Source: Streptococcus ovuberis (GTDB lineage: Bacteria > Bacillota > Bacilli > Lactobacillales > Streptococcaceae). From it: a DNA stretch of 64,000 nucleotides. Within the stretch, counting starts at the first letter, position 1, and the number at the start of each line of letters is the position of its first letter. Below, piece by piece: positions 63,906 through 64,000 of this stretch. The notes below the pieces were generated by a model. That model did no database searches. It saw nothing but the letters and a program-made list of their open reading frames with translations, and was not told the DNA's origin. The stretch is from the NCBI RefSeq assembly GCF_012396585.1, contig NZ_JAAXPR010000002.1:142732-206731 (forward strand). The letters run 5' to 3'. Both the position numbers and the translations under genes were made by a program.

Positions 63906-64000
63906 CTTCGTATTCTTTCACACTCAAGAATCAAGTGCGATGTCATGTTAATTCGCCTTCTTATTTCTAAGCTCATGAAGAAATCATCCACTGGATAATT

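Overview
The window looks like the chromosome of a Streptococcus, most like S. suis or a close relative. The signs are moderate-to-low GC, strong AGGAGG ribosome sites, extended -10 promoters (TGnTATAAT) and gene orders known from streptococci: tmk-holB-yabA-rsmI; cls to nrdD..nrdG; hit/ecsAB-ccrZ-trmB; glmU-nudix-macP-mtnN; DUF1129-corA/uvrA. A clpL gene and a zinc metalloprotease with an N-terminal LPxTG signal also fit. The species is inferred from gene content and order; no search was run.

Layout. 1-3240: replication and translation genes (tmk, holB, yabA, rsmI) and a reverse-strand tRNA-Leu(CAG). 3299-12058: cardiolipin synthase, then a small gene and a membrane protein, then a class III ribonucleotide reductase operon (nrdD, a 43-aa gene, an oxidoreductase, two tandem GNATs, crcB, nrdG) behind a pair of NrdR boxes. 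12059-12840: decayed DNA with a MerR-family relic. 12996-18365: lysine/DAP synthesis (dapD and its deacetylase), 5-formyl-THF cyclo-ligase, rhomboid protease, tsaE, GNAT and an LCP cell-wall ligase. 18428-22450: hit, ecsAB (the PptAB-type peptide exporter), ccrZ, trmB. 22600-24886: a 16-residue peptide gene directly upstream of an HPK10 histidine kinase and a LytTR response regulator, with a LytTR-type direct repeat in front. This is the best candidate for an undescribed signalling system. A gene-free 785-bp stretch with a MITE-like foldback follows.

25672-40719: ppaC, a DUF2974 hydrolase, a 2230-aa G5/M26 zinc metalloprotease, a PadR/DUF1129 pair whose second gene has a broken start, a DUF2829 gene (the Tad2 anti-Thoeris family), an SDR, and a decaying segment with a truncated Gfo/Idh gene and duplicated DUF3977 genes. 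40782-47906: a reverse-strand two-component/ABC-2 transporter operon, then a TetR regulator facing an old-yellow-enzyme gene across two palindromes. 48319-52803: a structured dispersed repeat with its own promoter ahead of glmU, then nudix, macP, mtnN and an ArAE-type membrane protein. 53245-63616: DUF1129 and corA facing uvrA; clpL behind five CtsR-type boxes; a PadR/DUF2812 pair with the second gene cut by one amber codon; a TipA-like MerR gene; and a YebC-family regulator. The last 260 bases hold a chain of hairpins like the right end of an IS200/IS605-type element.

How parts fit together. nrdD and nrdG form one anaerobic dNTP module. dapD and the deacetylase act in succession. ecsAB could export the short peptide encoded 2 kb downstream. 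ClpL is tied to the CtsR heat-shock regulon. Several neighbouring loci (12.1-12.8, 35.5, 38.0-39.0 and 61.4 kb) show ongoing gene decay.
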